Part shown: one piece after another, positions 44,369 through 51,969 of the stretch | Layout: each line of letters begins with the position of its first letter | Position numbering within the stretch: the stretch's first letter is position 1 | From: Pontiella desulfatans | GTDB lineage: Bacteria > Verrucomicrobiota > Kiritimatiellia > Kiritimatiellales > Pontiellaceae | Reading direction: 5' to 3' | NCBI RefSeq assembly: GCF_900890425.1 | Contig: NZ_CAAHFG010000001.1 | Coordinates: 1,922,001-1,986,000, forward strand | Length of the DNA stretch: 64,000 nucleotides | Translations under genes and position numbers: made by a program | The notes under the pieces: model-generated | Seen by the model: the letters and a program-made list of their open reading frames with translations, nothing else | What the model was told of the DNA's origin: nothing | Database searches by the model: none

Positions 44369-45880
44369 TCAATAATCCAGACTGATCGACGCGAACACGC
44401 GCGCTTCCGGCGGAATGTCAGTATCTTCGTAGGTCACCGGATCAGCCAGCGAATAGGCTCCACCAATATCCGCTCTGACTCCAAAAATATTGAGGCCGAG
44501 ACCAGCGGTTGCAACCCAATCCGAATCATCTAGAGCAATGTTCTTGTAGGCACCCAGGCGCAACGCCAGCAACCAGATGTCGAATTCGGTGCCGAATGAA
44601 AGACGCTGGATGTCGTAGCCATCAAGCAGCGTGCCGGTTTCGAGCACATCGTAGTTCATTTCCAGCATGAAGCGGCTGGAGGGGATGAAGGCCGCCCCCA
44701 GCGTGAGCTGGGGGTCGATGGTCACGTCATCGATTTTGACCGTCCGGTCCCGACCTGTTCCGGGATCCGTGTACGTCTCCTCGAATCCTTTGAACTTCGG
44801 GCTATTCAGGTTTTTGCCCACCACGGCGAACTGTACCATCGGCAGACGGTAGAGCATGCCGAGATCAAGGCCAAAGTTCAGGGTGGCTTCGGTATTGTCC
44901 GATGCGATTTCGATGGCCTCATCCAATGCGTCCTCCTCGAAGAACCAAATGTTTGCCCCCGTGACCGTTCCGTACATGCCCTTGGCTGTCGCGCCCACGG
45001 AAAGACGCCCATCCATGAACGACCGGCCATAGCTGAGAGGTACTTCAACCACACCAAAGGCGCGCCCAACAGCGACGGATGTATTGTCCGCCAAGTCGCT
45101 TTCGAAATCGATATTGCTGATTAATTTGACCGTATTGTTTACGTCGTCGCCGTCGATTCCGGCGGTGCCCTTGTACTCGGCCAATTTAGAGTCCAGGAAT
45201 TTGACCGCATCCTCATCGCCCAGCTGGTCAATCAATGTTTGCCGAGCAGCAGCATCAAGAACCTGGTAATTGTGGCTCGCGGCGTTGAAGCCATCCTGTG
45301 ACGCGACATCGTTAATGTTACCGACGAATTGATTTAGATCCTGTCCAATCCCAATGTTCGCCGTATCGGGAACAATATAGGCCACCGCTTCGCCGAATAC
45401 ACGGATGCCAAAGCCCCAGTGCCCAATGCGCAAACTGGTGCCAACGTTCATATCCACATAGGCGGTGTCGCCGGCATCAATTCCTTCAAGGGTGGTGGCA
45501 ACGGCAAACAAGGCGTCGATGGCCTCCGATTCCGCCGCAAGTCCGTCCTCTCCGAAAAGATCGAAATCAATATCGGTGAACAGGTTCAGGTATTTTCCCA
45601 TGTCGCCGGTCATGTTATAGCCAACGCCAAAATCGACCAGGGACCATCCCCAATCCTGTTCGCCCATTTTATTGCGGTCGAGCTTATTGGTTTCCGAATG
45701 CATGAAACCGAACGCCGCCGGGTTGTAATATTGCGCCGACGCATCGCGCGTCGAAACCGCATTGGCACCACCCATGCCCATCGCGCGAGCGCCAACAAAT
45801 CCATAGTCAGCAAAACCACATGGCACGATGGCCAATCCAGCCACCACGGCCACCTTAATTTTCTTATCCATCCCTGTCAT
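44369..45880 (-). CDS. TraF-like/OmpP1-type outer-membrane beta-barrel protein
   Basis: 503 residues with a signal peptide (MDKKIKVAVVAGLAIVPCGFA) and GARAMGMGGANAVSTRDASAQYYNPAAF, a mark of TraF_2/FadL/PorV-type barrels. The body is beta-rich with repeated aromatic-ended strands, and the last residues (FASISLDY) end in an aromatic as many outer-membrane barrels do. The TraF_2 name does not imply conjugation: no transfer genes are nearby. The ATG at 45880 is best placed relative to GGAG (seven bases). It may transport hydrophobic ligands; that is inference. Confidence 0.75.
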   Translation of the reverse strand: MTGMDKKIKVAVVAGLAIVPCGFADYGFVGARAMGMGGANAVSTRDASAQYYNPAAFGFMHSETNKLDRNKMGEQDWGWSLVDFGVGYNMTGDMGKYLNLFTDIDFDLFGEDGLAAESEAIDALFAVATTLEGIDAGDTAYVDMNVGTSLRIGHWGFGIRVFGEAVAYIVPDTANIGIGQDLNQFVGNINDVASQDGFNAASHNYQVLDAAARQTLIDQLGDEDAVKFLDSKLAEYKGTAGIDGDDVNNTVKLISNIDFESDLADNTSVAVGRAFGVVEVPLSYGRSFMDGRLSVGATAKGMYGTVTGANIWFFEEDALDEAIEIASDNTEATLNFGLDLGMLYRLPMVQFAVVGKNLNSPKFKGFEETYTDPGTGRDRTVKIDDVTIDPQLTLGAAFIPSSRFMLEMNYDVLETGTLLDGYDIQRLSFGTEFDIWLLALRLGAYKNIALDDSDWVATAGLGLNIFGVRADIGGAYSLADPVTYEDTDIPPEARVFASISLDY

Positions 45881-46247
45881 TTCCATTCTCCTTAGTTACA
45901 ATGGTTCCCAGCATACTTCGCGACACTTTACTCCACAAACAAAATTAAGAGGTAAAACCTCATCAATTTCATCCATGGTGCACCAAACAGGAAGACGTTC
46001 TTCCGGTTCGACGCGTTTGCCGAACCCCCTTTTCCATCAGCAAATCCGCCATGGGGCCATCGACTTTCACCAAGGCAACGAAGATTGCGGAAACATCCGT
46101 CCCGCATTCGGCGCACACAAAGACCGCCGAACGAGTCCGCCAAACGCCATGATCCATCCAACATTCGCACACCATCTTGCATCTCCTTATGCGGGGTAGG
46201 CTTTCCAGCCGGCCCAGGGCAGACAGGAATGTCCGCCCCACATGTTC
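45881..46247. other. Gene-free stretch with repeat sequence
   Basis: Open frames here are low-complexity shadows. The last part (46212-46244) has GGGCAGACAGGAATGTCCGCC, nearly the same as GGGCAGGCACGGATGCCCGCC at 44336-44357, which lies after the TraF-like stop. So this is a repeated post-stop hairpin. No other signal seen. Confidence 0.6.
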
Positions 46248-47096
46248 CTACGGCTCTGCGCGAACACGGAAAAACTGTTGGTTCGCTTCCACCGGGATCG
46301 ACCACTCGACCGGCGGGGCGGCGTTGGTCCAGGTGGTGAGGTCGTCGGACTTCATCAGCTGCAGCGAAAGGTCGGCCATGCCGCCCGACGTTTCCAACGC
46401 CAACTGCCCAACGGCCACATCCACCACCACGTTCGATTCGTAGAGTCCGAACGTTCCGCCGTTGTTGCGAATAAAGTCGACCATGGCGTTATGACTGTTA
46501 GTTGGGTTGTATCCATGCGCCACCTCGAATCCATCGCTGAAGTTATCCCCATCCGTATCGCCACTATGCAGGTCGGTTCCGTGAATGGTTTCGAGATAGT
46601 CGGTCAGGCCGTCGTCGTCATCATCGTGGGCCAGCTCGTGAACCAGCAGGTTGTCCGCCTCCTGGCGGATTAGCCAACCGGGCGACACCGACAAACCGGA
46701 ATAGTCGCTGCCCGCACCGCCCAAAACAACGGCCAATCCCTGGGGCGAGACCCCGGCAATCGCCGACAGCAGCACCAGCCCGGAACCGCCCACCATTCCC
46801 GACACATCGACGGTATCCGCAACCGTATTGCTCACCGCATGCAGCTCGAATATCCCGCCGTCGCAAACCAAGTTGCTTTGAACCGTGAAGATCCCAACCG
46901 CACCGCCACCGGGCTTCAGCGAACCCTTTAGCAACAGGTTTCCGGTCAATGCCCCGTCGCCGGAAAGCACCGCACCGGAATCCACCAGCACTTGATTAGC
47001 CGAAACTGTTTCATTTACAGAAAACACCGTCCCATTCCCCACCGACAGCACCGCAGCCTGCACCGCGATGGCGAAGAACGAAAACCCATAAACCAT
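46248..47096 (-). CDS. Exported protein with thrombospondin-type-3 calcium loops
   Basis: 282 residues: signal peptide (about 1-16, MVYGFSFFAIAVQAA), a beta-helix-like middle (TVSANQVLVDSGAVLSGDGA; looks like an autotransporter-associated repeat), then acidic loops DDDDDGLTDYLET and DTDGDNFSDGFEVAHG, then a terminal beta domain ending VEANQQFFRVRAEP. The start at 47096 is used; the longer frame (to 47288) reads through an intergenic palindrome array. Function unknown; surface or matrix component is likely. Confidence 0.75.
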   Translation of the reverse strand: MVYGFSFFAIAVQAAVLSVGNGTVFSVNETVSANQVLVDSGAVLSGDGALTGNLLLKGSLKPGGGAVGIFTVQSNLVCDGGIFELHAVSNTVADTVDVSGMVGGSGLVLLSAIAGVSPQGLAVVLGGAGSDYSGLSVSPGWLIRQEADNLLVHELAHDDDDDGLTDYLETIHGTDLHSGDTDGDNFSDGFEVAHGYNPTNSHNAMVDFIRNNGGTFGLYESNVVVDVAVGQLALETSGGMADLSLQLMKSDDLTTWTNAAPPVEWSIPVEANQQFFRVRAEP

Positions 47097-47104
47097 CAGC
47101 CTTC

Positions 47105-47225
47105 TTATTGGTTCATGCCCTATCAGCGAAGTGGGAAGTAGCTCGCATATCCGATGCGAGTTGTCGCGGCATGGGCCGCGCGATCTACCGGAAAACGCGG
47201 ATCGGATATCCGCGCTACAGACCAG
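47105..47225. repeat. Array of short palindromes
   Basis: Three adjacent hairpins: CTCGCAT/ATGCGAG (around 47133-47151), GCGGC/GCCGC (around 47155-47168), and GCGGAT/ATCCGC (around 47190-47211). They resemble REP-type elements and lie between the TSP3 gene and the tail-collar gene. Confidence 0.55.
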
Positions 47226-47313
47226 GCACCGACGTGCTCCCTCAAAATGGGCCATAACGCTGGTTATCGTTATCATACCGACCTCCATTCAATAGTCTTG
47301 CCGTCAGGCTGGA

Positions 47314-48102
47314 TTAATACTTGATGATGTAGTTCACACTAACATTCTTCGGGCGGGTTTCTGAAGATGACCGTGCAACGCGGGCAGAGTCGAATATGAG
47401 TTTACTTGCAGAACTGGCATTTGCAGTCCCCGTCCCGACTTGTGATGAGTCATACACAAGGTCAAAAACGCCAACATCACTCAGCCTGGAATCCCATCTA
47501 AGCTGACGATGCCAAAACTCCCCCGTCATCCGCTGAAGTGCATCCACCTGATAGGAACCAACACTTCTTCCTCCTCCATCCGGATCTTGCTTCCCATCGC
47601 TTCTTCCCTGGTTCAGGCCGCGCAGGAATTGTCCCCTCATGTCCGGCACGTTGAAATCCGTTCCGACTCCATTTGACCCATCACCCCAGGCAATGCCGAT
47701 GGCAGCATAAAGGGATGGATAGTTGCTGGAACTAAGTTCACTGCCGTCGCATAGAAGCCAACCATCGGGAATGTTGTTTGTCGTTCCGGCAAAAGCCGTC
47801 ACCGAACCCACAGGATCGGAGGACGACGAGATCTTTTCCCACCCGGATCCCGTTCTGTAGAAAAACGCATCGACATCAGTATCGTAAACCAGCAATCCAA
47901 CGGCGGGCGAAAGAATGGCTTCGCGTTGCGCGGTGGTCATACGCGGGAAGAGTGCCCCCTTGTTAGTGGAGGCCACCTCAAACATGGCGGATGCATCGGG
48001 TGTGATTTCGGTTTCGGCAATCCCCACCCCTTCGGCATGAGTACTTGCTGCCAGCAATACTGCACAGGCTACGATCTGGTTGGTTTTAATGAATGCGTTC
48101 AT
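47314..48102 (-). CDS. Exported phage tail-collar-domain protein
   Basis: 262 residues with a signal peptide (MNAFIKTNQIVACAVLLAASTHA) and a short linker, then a tail-collar (PF07484-type) domain with PVGSVTAFAGTTNNIPDGWLLCDGSELSSS and FNVPDMRGQFLRGLNQG. Such domains occur in non-phage exported proteins of this group. No other phage genes are seen, so a prophage is not indicated. A GGAG site precedes the ATG. Last-but-one gene of the exoprotein run; role unknown. Confidence 0.82.
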   Translation of the reverse strand: MNAFIKTNQIVACAVLLAASTHAEGVGIAETEITPDASAMFEVASTNKGALFPRMTTAQREAILSPAVGLLVYDTDVDAFFYRTGSGWEKISSSSDPVGSVTAFAGTTNNIPDGWLLCDGSELSSSNYPSLYAAIGIAWGDGSNGVGTDFNVPDMRGQFLRGLNQGRSDGKQDPDGGGRSVGSYQVDALQRMTGEFWHRQLRWDSRLSDVGVFDLVYDSSQVGTGTANASSASKLIFDSARVARSSSETRPKNVSVNYIIKY

Positions 48103-48156
48103 TTCGAGTCTCCTTGTTTTAATCCATTTCTCTTTCTGAGCTCCATATCGCTGGTA

Positions 48157-48178
48157 GGGCGGAGTGTCCCCACTCCGC
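48157..48178. terminator. Hairpin upstream of the collar gene
   Basis: GGCGGAGTG and CACTCCGCC are perfect complements with a 4-base loop (TCCC). It sits between the PEP-CTERM stop at 48391 and the collar gene start. Possible transcript end for the PEP-CTERM gene, or a REP-like element. Confidence 0.55.
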
Positions 48179-48184
48179 CGCTCG

Positions 48185-48476
48185 TCCTGAGCCAGCCGAA
48201 GAGCGGACGACAGCCGTACCTACCTTTCACAAACTTCTTTGGCTCACAGAGCCAACGCTACATCGCTCTCTTGTTGCATCGGTTTTCAGAACCGATCTGG
48301 AGGGGCGCAGGCTCTGCGCCCACGGTCGGTGAGCCACCGACCCTCCAATTGGCCGGCACAGAGGCCAGCCCTGCAAAAACATTAACGACTTTAAACACTC
48401 GGAAAATAGCGGCGCACAAACCACAGGCCGCCGCCGAAGATGCCGACGAACGCAATCGTGGAGGGTTCGGGGATGG
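48185..48476. repeat. Repeat unit copy 1: PEP-CTERM 3' end plus downstream hairpins
   Basis: From TCCTGAGCCAGCCGAAG to the codons for the PEP-CTERM tail, this 292-base unit is nearly the same as 49886-50145. Copy 1 has an extra 32 bases near 48264-48295 that contain ATCGGTT/AACCGAT, an inserted hairpin. Confidence 0.85.
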
Positions 48477-49122
48477 ATACTCCGTAGAATTTTACGGTCG
48501 CATCCACACCAGTTCTTGTTGCCCGTAATTCCCAGTAATCTTCAGTACCGCCTGTGACCAGCGTCGGAGCAATAATTCCCTCATTGTCGAACGATCGGAC
48601 GCTAAGCGCGTCAGCGGTCTGCACACCGGGGATCGAGTATGTGCCCGAATAGATGATGGAGTCATCTGCCTGATCGATAACCTGGGCTGATACTATATCT
48701 CCGATCGCAGAGAGTTTGATCCAAACTCTTGTTCCTTCAGCAATGCCTCCACTATCCAGTGAAGCCGATGTTGTGTTGTCATTACCAATTAAATTGCCAA
48801 ACACTCCATCGCTTGAACCAACATCCGTGTCTGCACCGATTGAAAACTCCCCCAGAAAACTTCCTGAACTGAGAAAGCCGGCGCCAAAAAATGAACCGTA
48901 CTGCGTATTCAAATTGCTGATGTTGACGAGCTCGATATCAAAATAAACGCTCGACGGCAGAGCGCCATTTAATGGTACTGAGACTTGTGGAAAATTACCT
49001 GATGTCGAGTCTGCGAAGTCGGCAGCATCATAAAGTGAGATTAAATTCAAATCACCATATGAGAATGGTGCGAGGGCCGTCATGGCCGCCGCCAATAAAA
49101 CTATTCCTTGTTTCTTAAACAT
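48391..49122 (-). CDS. PEP-CTERM sorting-domain protein
   Basis: 243 residues with a signal peptide (about 1-23), a beta-rich body without a recognised family (FDIELVNISNLNTQYGSFFG), and the C-terminal tail IPEPSTIAFVGIFGGGLWFV ending RRYFPSV. Ribosome site GGAG six bases before ATG. Exosortase-dependent surface anchoring is expected. The tail is almost the same as in the next two genes although the bodies differ. Confidence 0.87.
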   Translation of the reverse strand: MFKKQGIVLLAAAMTALAPFSYGDLNLISLYDAADFADSTSGNFPQVSVPLNGALPSSVYFDIELVNISNLNTQYGSFFGAGFLSSGSFLGEFSIGADTDVGSSDGVFGNLIGNDNTTSASLDSGGIAEGTRVWIKLSAIGDIVSAQVIDQADDSIIYSGTYSIPGVQTADALSVRSFDNEGIIAPTLVTGGTEDYWELRATRTGVDATVKFYGVSIPEPSTIAFVGIFGGGLWFVRRYFPSV

Positions 49123-49137
49123 AATACGCTCCTTGTT

Positions 49138-49851
49138 TTAAACACTCGGGAAATAGCGCCGCACAAACCACAGCCCGCCCCCGAAGATGCCGACTAATGC
49201 GATGGTTCCGGGTTCGGGGATGGCGGCATTGTGGCTGAAGCTCTTCCATTCCGATGTGCCGTATTCCAAACCTGTTGCCTCGCCGAATGCCACGCGCTTG
49301 TTCACACCGAATTCACTCGCAGCGGTCAGCGTTGAATCGGACAGGACTAATGACCCATCCTGATAGATGGAAACACTGGAACCGGAAATCCGGAAAAGGT
49401 AGTCGTGGAAAGCCCCGTCGGTATCCACTGAAACGGAAGGCCCCTTGCTGGCAAAGTTACGCCCCATAAACAATTCATCCTGACCGATCCAAAGGCTGGA
49501 ACCTACATTGTTGGACACCGTGATAAAAACCCCCGCCGGAGCCCGCCCATCATAGCCATTCGACCCTGAGATCAGACGCATCGTAAAAGACGCCTCGAAA
49601 ACACCCGGGAAATCCAAGGTCTCTGTTGGCTCGGAATAACTGAAGTACATATTTTCATTTGCACTACTTGTACTTAGGGTCATCACGGAAGAGCTGATCG
49701 TTGGATTCTCAGGGCTGGCGTTATCCAACAGCTGGTACCCAACCTGATCCGGCGTTAAGCCGGAAGAAGCATTCCACGACATAACAGATGCATAGCTTCC
49801 GAGAGTCATCATGTTCGAGGTTAATACTATAACAGCAAATTTTAGTTTCAT
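49138..49851 (-). CDS. PEP-CTERM sorting-domain protein
   Basis: 237 residues. Signal peptide (MKLKFAVIVLTSNMMTLGSYA), then a body like a concanavalin/LamG-type beta sandwich (FSYSEPTETLDFPGVFEASF, DGAFHDYLFRISGSSVSIYQ), then the tail IPEPGTIALVGIFGGGLWFV with RRYFPSV. The ATG at 49851 is placed six bases after GGAG; the ATG two codons earlier is too close. 15 bases to the next gene on the strand. Confidence 0.87.
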   Translation of the reverse strand: MKLKFAVIVLTSNMMTLGSYASVMSWNASSGLTPDQVGYQLLDNASPENPTISSSVMTLSTSSANENMYFSYSEPTETLDFPGVFEASFTMRLISGSNGYDGRAPAGVFITVSNNVGSSLWIGQDELFMGRNFASKGPSVSVDTDGAFHDYLFRISGSSVSIYQDGSLVLSDSTLTAASEFGVNKRVAFGEATGLEYGTSEWKSFSHNAAIPEPGTIALVGIFGGGLWFVRRYFPSV

Positions 49852-49885
49852 CTTCATCTCCGTTTCAAATTCCTTTGGTCGCCAA

Positions 49886-50145
49886 TCCTGAGCCAGCCGA
49901 AGAGCGGACGACAGCCGTACCTACCTTTCACAAACTTCTTTGGCTCACAGAGCCAACGCTACATTCTGGAGGGGCGCAGGCTCTGCGCCCACGGTCGGTG
50001 AGCCACCGACCCTCCAATTGGCCGGCACTGAGGCCAGCCCTCCAAAAACATCAACCCCTTTAAACACTCGGGAAATAGCGGCGGACAAACCACAGGCCAC
50101 CGCCAAAAATGCCGACGAGGGCGATGGTTCCGGGCTCGGGGATGG
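49886..50145. repeat. Repeat unit copy 2: PEP-CTERM 3' end plus downstream hairpins
   Basis: Second copy of the unit at 48185-48476, without the 32-base insertion. It covers the last codons of the gene ending at 50060 and the region after it. Near-identity across coding and noncoding bases argues for recent duplication or gene conversion. Confidence 0.85.
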
Positions 50146-50686
50146 CTTCGGCCGTATAGAACTGGAAATATTCGTTGCTGTTTGCTCCGCCGTCATTCTC
50201 GCGCACCGTCACCATGTTGAATACCGTGTCGCTGGAGAAGCCGATGAATCGCGGGGTGTTGAATAGGTTAGAGTAGAACTGGGTACTGCCAACGCTCGTT
50301 GCTCCATTGAAGAATTCCAAGGTAAACAAACTGACATCGGCATTATCTTCAAACCTGAATGCAAAGGCCGACTGATTGCTGTTGAACAACACGTTGAAGT
50401 TTTCATCATTGTTCAGGGCATAGACGTTTCCTGCCATGACAGATGTTGCAAACGCGCGATAAAAATGTTCAGCCGTTGCAGGGTTTCCAACTCCAGCAGC
50501 CGTCTGCAGCGTCATGTTCCCACTGAGACTGTTTATATTCGCATAGGTCGCATTCGGCGTATACGTGAACGATTCAGAGACCAGACTGAAATCCGCCTGA
50601 TCCGTCGATGTGATGATTCCAGCAAACGTGCAGCTTGAGAATCCGATTACACAACAGACTGTCAGCACTTTTTTTAGATGCATCAT
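50060..50686 (-). CDS. PEP-CTERM sorting-domain protein
   Basis: 208 residues: signal peptide (about 1-22, ending SSCTFA), beta-rich body (NINSLSGNMTLQTAAGVGN, FAFRFEDNADVSLFTLEFFN) and the tail IPEPGTIALVGIFGGGLWFV with RRYFPSV. The family of the body is not recognised but resembles other PEP-CTERM proteins. First of the tight run of three with shared tails. Confidence 0.87.
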   Translation of the reverse strand: MMHLKKVLTVCCVIGFSSCTFAGIITSTDQADFSLVSESFTYTPNATYANINSLSGNMTLQTAAGVGNPATAEHFYRAFATSVMAGNVYALNNDENFNVLFNSNQSAFAFRFEDNADVSLFTLEFFNGATSVGSTQFYSNLFNTPRFIGFSSDTVFNMVTVRENDGGANSNEYFQFYTAEAIPEPGTIALVGIFGGGLWFVRRYFPSV

Positions 50687-50793
50687 ATTTATTTTCCCTT
50701 TTTCTATATCCCGCCCGGTGAGGCACCGGGTCTACAACAGATCAATCTGAAGGCCGGGTACCTTTACTCCGCGCGCTTTGCGCGAGATCATTC

Positions 50794-51921
50794 CTAGATT
50801 CGGAAAAAGCGGCGGACAATGAAGAGGCCGGAGCCGAAGATGCCGACGAGGGCGAGCACGCTGGGTTCGGGGATGACGGCTACGAAGGCTTCGGTGTTGC
50901 CGTTGTGGGTGCCATAGCCCACGATGGTGGTTCCATCATCGGAAATTCCAGTGGCTTCAGAAAGCGTCCAGCCCGTCATATCCATTCCCCCATCTTCAAG
51001 AACGGTTTTAAGCGATTGCATGCCCCCAACCTCATCCCACACAAAGGCTTCAGTTCCATTAGCGGAATCCCCATTGCCCACCACTACGGAACCATCGGTG
51101 GATGAGCCGTTGGCAACGCTATTAAAGCTTCCTCCCGCCAGATCACCCAGCCCCACCATGCCACCGCCCGCTGTCCAGCGAAAGGCTTCGTATCCATTGG
51201 CGGATTGACTAAAACCCACTACGGCGGAACCATCGGCGGATACGCTGTTGGCATAGCTATAAATGCCTCCTCCCGCCAGATCACCCAACCCAACCATGCC
51301 ACCGCCCGATGTCCAGCGAAAGGCTTCGCTTCCATTAGCGGAATAACCCACTCCCACTACAACGGAACCATCGGCGGATGAGCCCAAGGCAACACTAGAA
51401 AAGCCTCCCCCTGCCAGATCACCCAAACCAACCATGCCACTCGATGTCCAGCGAAAGGCTTCGCTTCCATTAGCGGAAGTACTATAACCCACGACGACGG
51501 AACCATCGGCGGATGCGCCATGGGCTTGGCTAAAAAAGCTTCCTCCCGCCAGATCACCCAAACCAACCATGCCACTCGATGTCCAGCGAAAGGCTTCGTT
51601 TCCATTAGCCGAATTACCTCGTCCCACCACTACGGAACCATCGGCGGATGCGCCATGGGCTCTGCTATTAAAGCTTCCTCCTGCTAGATCTCCCAAACCC
51701 ACCATGCCACCCGATGTCCAGCCAAAGGCTTCGGTTCCATTAGCAGAAGAACTAAAGCCCACTACGGTGGAACCATCGGCGGATATGCCTTGGGCAACGC
51801 TAGAAAAGCTTCCTCCCGCCAGATCACCCAACCCCGTAAAACTCATGCTAGCCGACGCCATCGAAGCGATGCCCAAACATGCGCCCATCATGATTCCTGC
51901 CATCTGTTTTTTATTCTTCAT
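50794..51921 (-). CDS. HAF-repeat PEP-CTERM protein
   Basis: 375 residues: signal peptide (MKNKKQMAGIMMGACLGIASM region), six near-identical 45-residue HAF repeats (GLGDLAGGSFxSxAxGxSAD then GSVVVGxxxSANGxEAFRW), a short spacer (LEDGGMDMTGWTLSEATGIS) and the tail IPEPSVLALVGIFGSGLFIV with RRFFRI. HAF repeats probably fold as a beta-propeller. The ATG at 51921 lies behind GGAG. The repeat units are very similar in DNA too, so the copy number may vary between strains. Confidence 0.87.
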   Translation of the reverse strand: MKNKKQMAGIMMGACLGIASMASASMSFTGLGDLAGGSFSSVAQGISADGSTVVGFSSSANGTEAFGWTSGGMVGLGDLAGGSFNSRAHGASADGSVVVGRGNSANGNEAFRWTSSGMVGLGDLAGGSFFSQAHGASADGSVVVGYSTSANGSEAFRWTSSGMVGLGDLAGGGFSSVALGSSADGSVVVGVGYSANGSEAFRWTSGGGMVGLGDLAGGGIYSYANSVSADGSAVVGFSQSANGYEAFRWTAGGGMVGLGDLAGGSFNSVANGSSTDGSVVVGNGDSANGTEAFVWDEVGGMQSLKTVLEDGGMDMTGWTLSEATGISDDGTTIVGYGTHNGNTEAFVAVIPEPSVLALVGIFGSGLFIVRRFFRI

Positions 51922-51938
51922 TTCAATCTCCATTCAGC

Positions 51939-51960
51939 GGACGGCTGAGGACAGCCGTCC
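51939..51960. terminator. Perfect 9-bp hairpin
   Basis: GGACGGCTG and CAGCCGTCC are perfect complements around AGGA. A slightly mutated copy lies at 53814-53835 after the next gene. Each stands just beyond a stop codon of a gene with the LKVELEN tail, so it travels with that gene end. Confidence 0.65.
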
Positions 51961-51969
51961 CTACCTATT

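Noticed and set aside
44369-45880. Conjugative transfer region suggested by the TraF-like protein
   Set aside because: TraF_2-type barrels are common outside conjugation, and no other tra, relaxase or mating-pair gene lies nearby.
45928-46305. A 125-codon - strand frame after the TraF-like gene
   Set aside because: Low-complexity composition, overlaps repeated post-stop hairpins and the end of the TSP3 gene; no start signal.
47314-48102. Prophage suggested by the tail-collar domain
   Set aside because: The protein has a signal peptide and stands among exoprotein genes; no capsid, terminase or integrase is seen.
50794-51921. Regular DNA repeats, at first sight like a CRISPR array
   Set aside because: They are 135-base coding repeats in frame (HAF repeats) without spacers of the right size; no cas genes.
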